Part shown: positions 62,990 to 64,000 of the stretch, piece by piece
Layout of the letters: each line of letters starts with the position of its first letter
How positions within the stretch are numbered: position 1 is the first letter of the stretch
DNA from: Sphagnum magellanicum
Taxonomy: Eukaryota > Streptophyta > Sphagnopsida > Sphagnales > Sphagnaceae
Assembly: GCA_021904315.1 (NCBI GenBank)
Contig: CM038908.1
Coordinates: 13,164,501 to 13,228,500 of the forward strand
DNA: 64,000 bases
Direction of reading: 5' to 3'
The notes under the pieces: generated by a model
Database searches by the model: none
What the model was told of the DNA's origin: nothing
What the model saw: only the letters and a program-made list of their open reading frames with translations
Made by a program: the position numbers and the translations under genes

Positions 62990-64000
62990 AAATCTGTTCC
63001 ACTTCAATATTATTATTGTTTAAGTTGTTAACAAGGTTTGTCCCAAAAATTAAGTTCAATAAAAAATTCGGTTTATTAATTTGGTTCCATTGATTCATTA
63101 AGCTTTTCAGATATGCTGAAATTTTCAATTTTCAATTTGAAGAGCAATTTTTTGTGAAAGAAAATGAAGAATCTTTTGAAATATTACGGAATTTTTTTTC
63201 AAAATGAAATCTTCAAAATTAAGTAATGATTTGGCAGGCATGTGTCGTGTTGTTGAAATGTTGGAATTTTCCTAGTTTTTTCCAGTAAGAAAAATTTGTG
63301 CATGAAATGTTCAAGAACATTCTATTTGTCAGAATTGCAGTTTCAAGATTAATTAAGGTCAAATATTAATTAGCTTTGAAAGGTATTATGGGGAAAATGT
63401 TAAATTGGCCAAAGCAATTAAATGCAGTCAGTACAAAAAGTATGGCTGCGATTTTTTCCCCCAGTCCAAAACATGCATAATAACATAGGACTCAAACCAG
63501 GCCGGTCACCGAACACTTAGTGTCTCAGAGGTCTGCGAATTTCTGGAGAGTGCTCCTTTGAATTTCATGCCCTAAGAGGAATTGTAGCCCTACTATTTAG
63601 GCACCCACAGAAAGTTGAATCGTTGAAAAATATGAAGAAATGAGTCAGGTGTGACCCTCCAAAGTATGGGGGGGGAGCAAATGGTGGAAATGAAAAACCA
63701 CCGAAAACTTGGAAAACTATTACCAAACAACCAAAAAAGTCTTTGAAAATCGCTCTATTGCCTTTATGGTTTCAAGATTATTTGTAGATCATAAGGTTGC
63801 GCTCTTATAGCACTTTAAATCACTTAAATTGAACAAGAAATGAGAAAGTTATGAGCATTGAAAGTAAGAGGGGTGGAAGAGAAAAAAAAAGAAGAATAAA
63901 AACGCGTTTTTATAACTTTGGAAAAGCTTATTTCTCTCCTTGCTCTTCTATAATTACTCCTTTGCCTCTGCTGTTCAAAGACGAATTGAAGTGCTCAAGT
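62990..64000. other. Intergenic DNA, no gene seen
   Basis: AT-rich at first and somewhat more balanced after 63,400. No frame, RNA gene or ordered repeat can be supported up to the window edge. Confidence 0.5.

Noticed and set aside
63460-63560. tRNA-like look (ACTCAAACCAGG) near the right edge
   Set aside because: No paired A and B boxes and no cloverleaf could be drawn.
1-64000. CRISPR array, bacterial operon or ribosomal RNA genes
   Set aside because: No regularly spaced identical direct repeats, no prokaryotic gene layout and no conserved rRNA segments were seen.

Overview
This is nuclear DNA of a land plant. Both intact genes belong to plant-specific families: a multiple-C2-domain/transmembrane protein (MCTP, QUIRKY-like) and a TZP-type zinc-knuckle/Plus3 protein. 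Both are split by many short GT-AG introns. The rest is AT-rich, gene-poor and full of decayed repeats, as in a large plant genome. The MCTP gene has 13 introns, unlike the nearly intron-free MCTP genes I know from flowering plants, so a non-flowering vascular plant (gymnosperm, fern or lycophyte) is possible. I cannot settle the species.

Layout. 1-24.5 kb is AT-rich repeat-type DNA. It holds a higher-GC patch (about 7.56-12 kb) ending in a broken PP2C phosphatase fragment, a dispersed repeat (15.5-16.1 kb), a tRNA-like SINE candidate (18.0 kb), a decayed coding-like stretch (20.1-20.7 kb), and a TAGG-repeat domain (21.7-23.2 kb) with an inverted-repeat element inside it. 24,503-35,831 is one Ty3/gypsy LTR retrotransposon on the minus strand, with both LTRs (416 and 424 bp), TG...CA ends and a CACGT target duplication. 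It has decayed gag-pol and a long extra coding region after integrase. 35.8-43.2 kb is repeat-type intergenic DNA containing the inverted partner of the 15.5-kb repeat and a perfect 16-bp hairpin.

43.2-50.6 kb holds the MCTP gene (+). It is preceded by a duplicated ~150-bp module and GA/GGA tracts, and has 14 coding exons totalling 3,150 nt (1,049 aa). The TZP-like gene (-) converges on it, with 13 coding exons from 62,059 to 51,770 totalling 5,184 nt (1,727 aa). Its 5' side has a CpG-rich promoter-like segment with three tandem ~60-bp repeats and, further out, a minisatellite. The exon joins were made by eye from splice signals. Every join keeps the reading frame and both totals divide by three.

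The two intact genes are not obviously linked in function: one is a membrane-tethered C2 protein of ER/plasmodesmal contact sites, the other a nuclear light-signalling/growth regulator. They share only a ~1.2-kb convergent 3' intergenic space.
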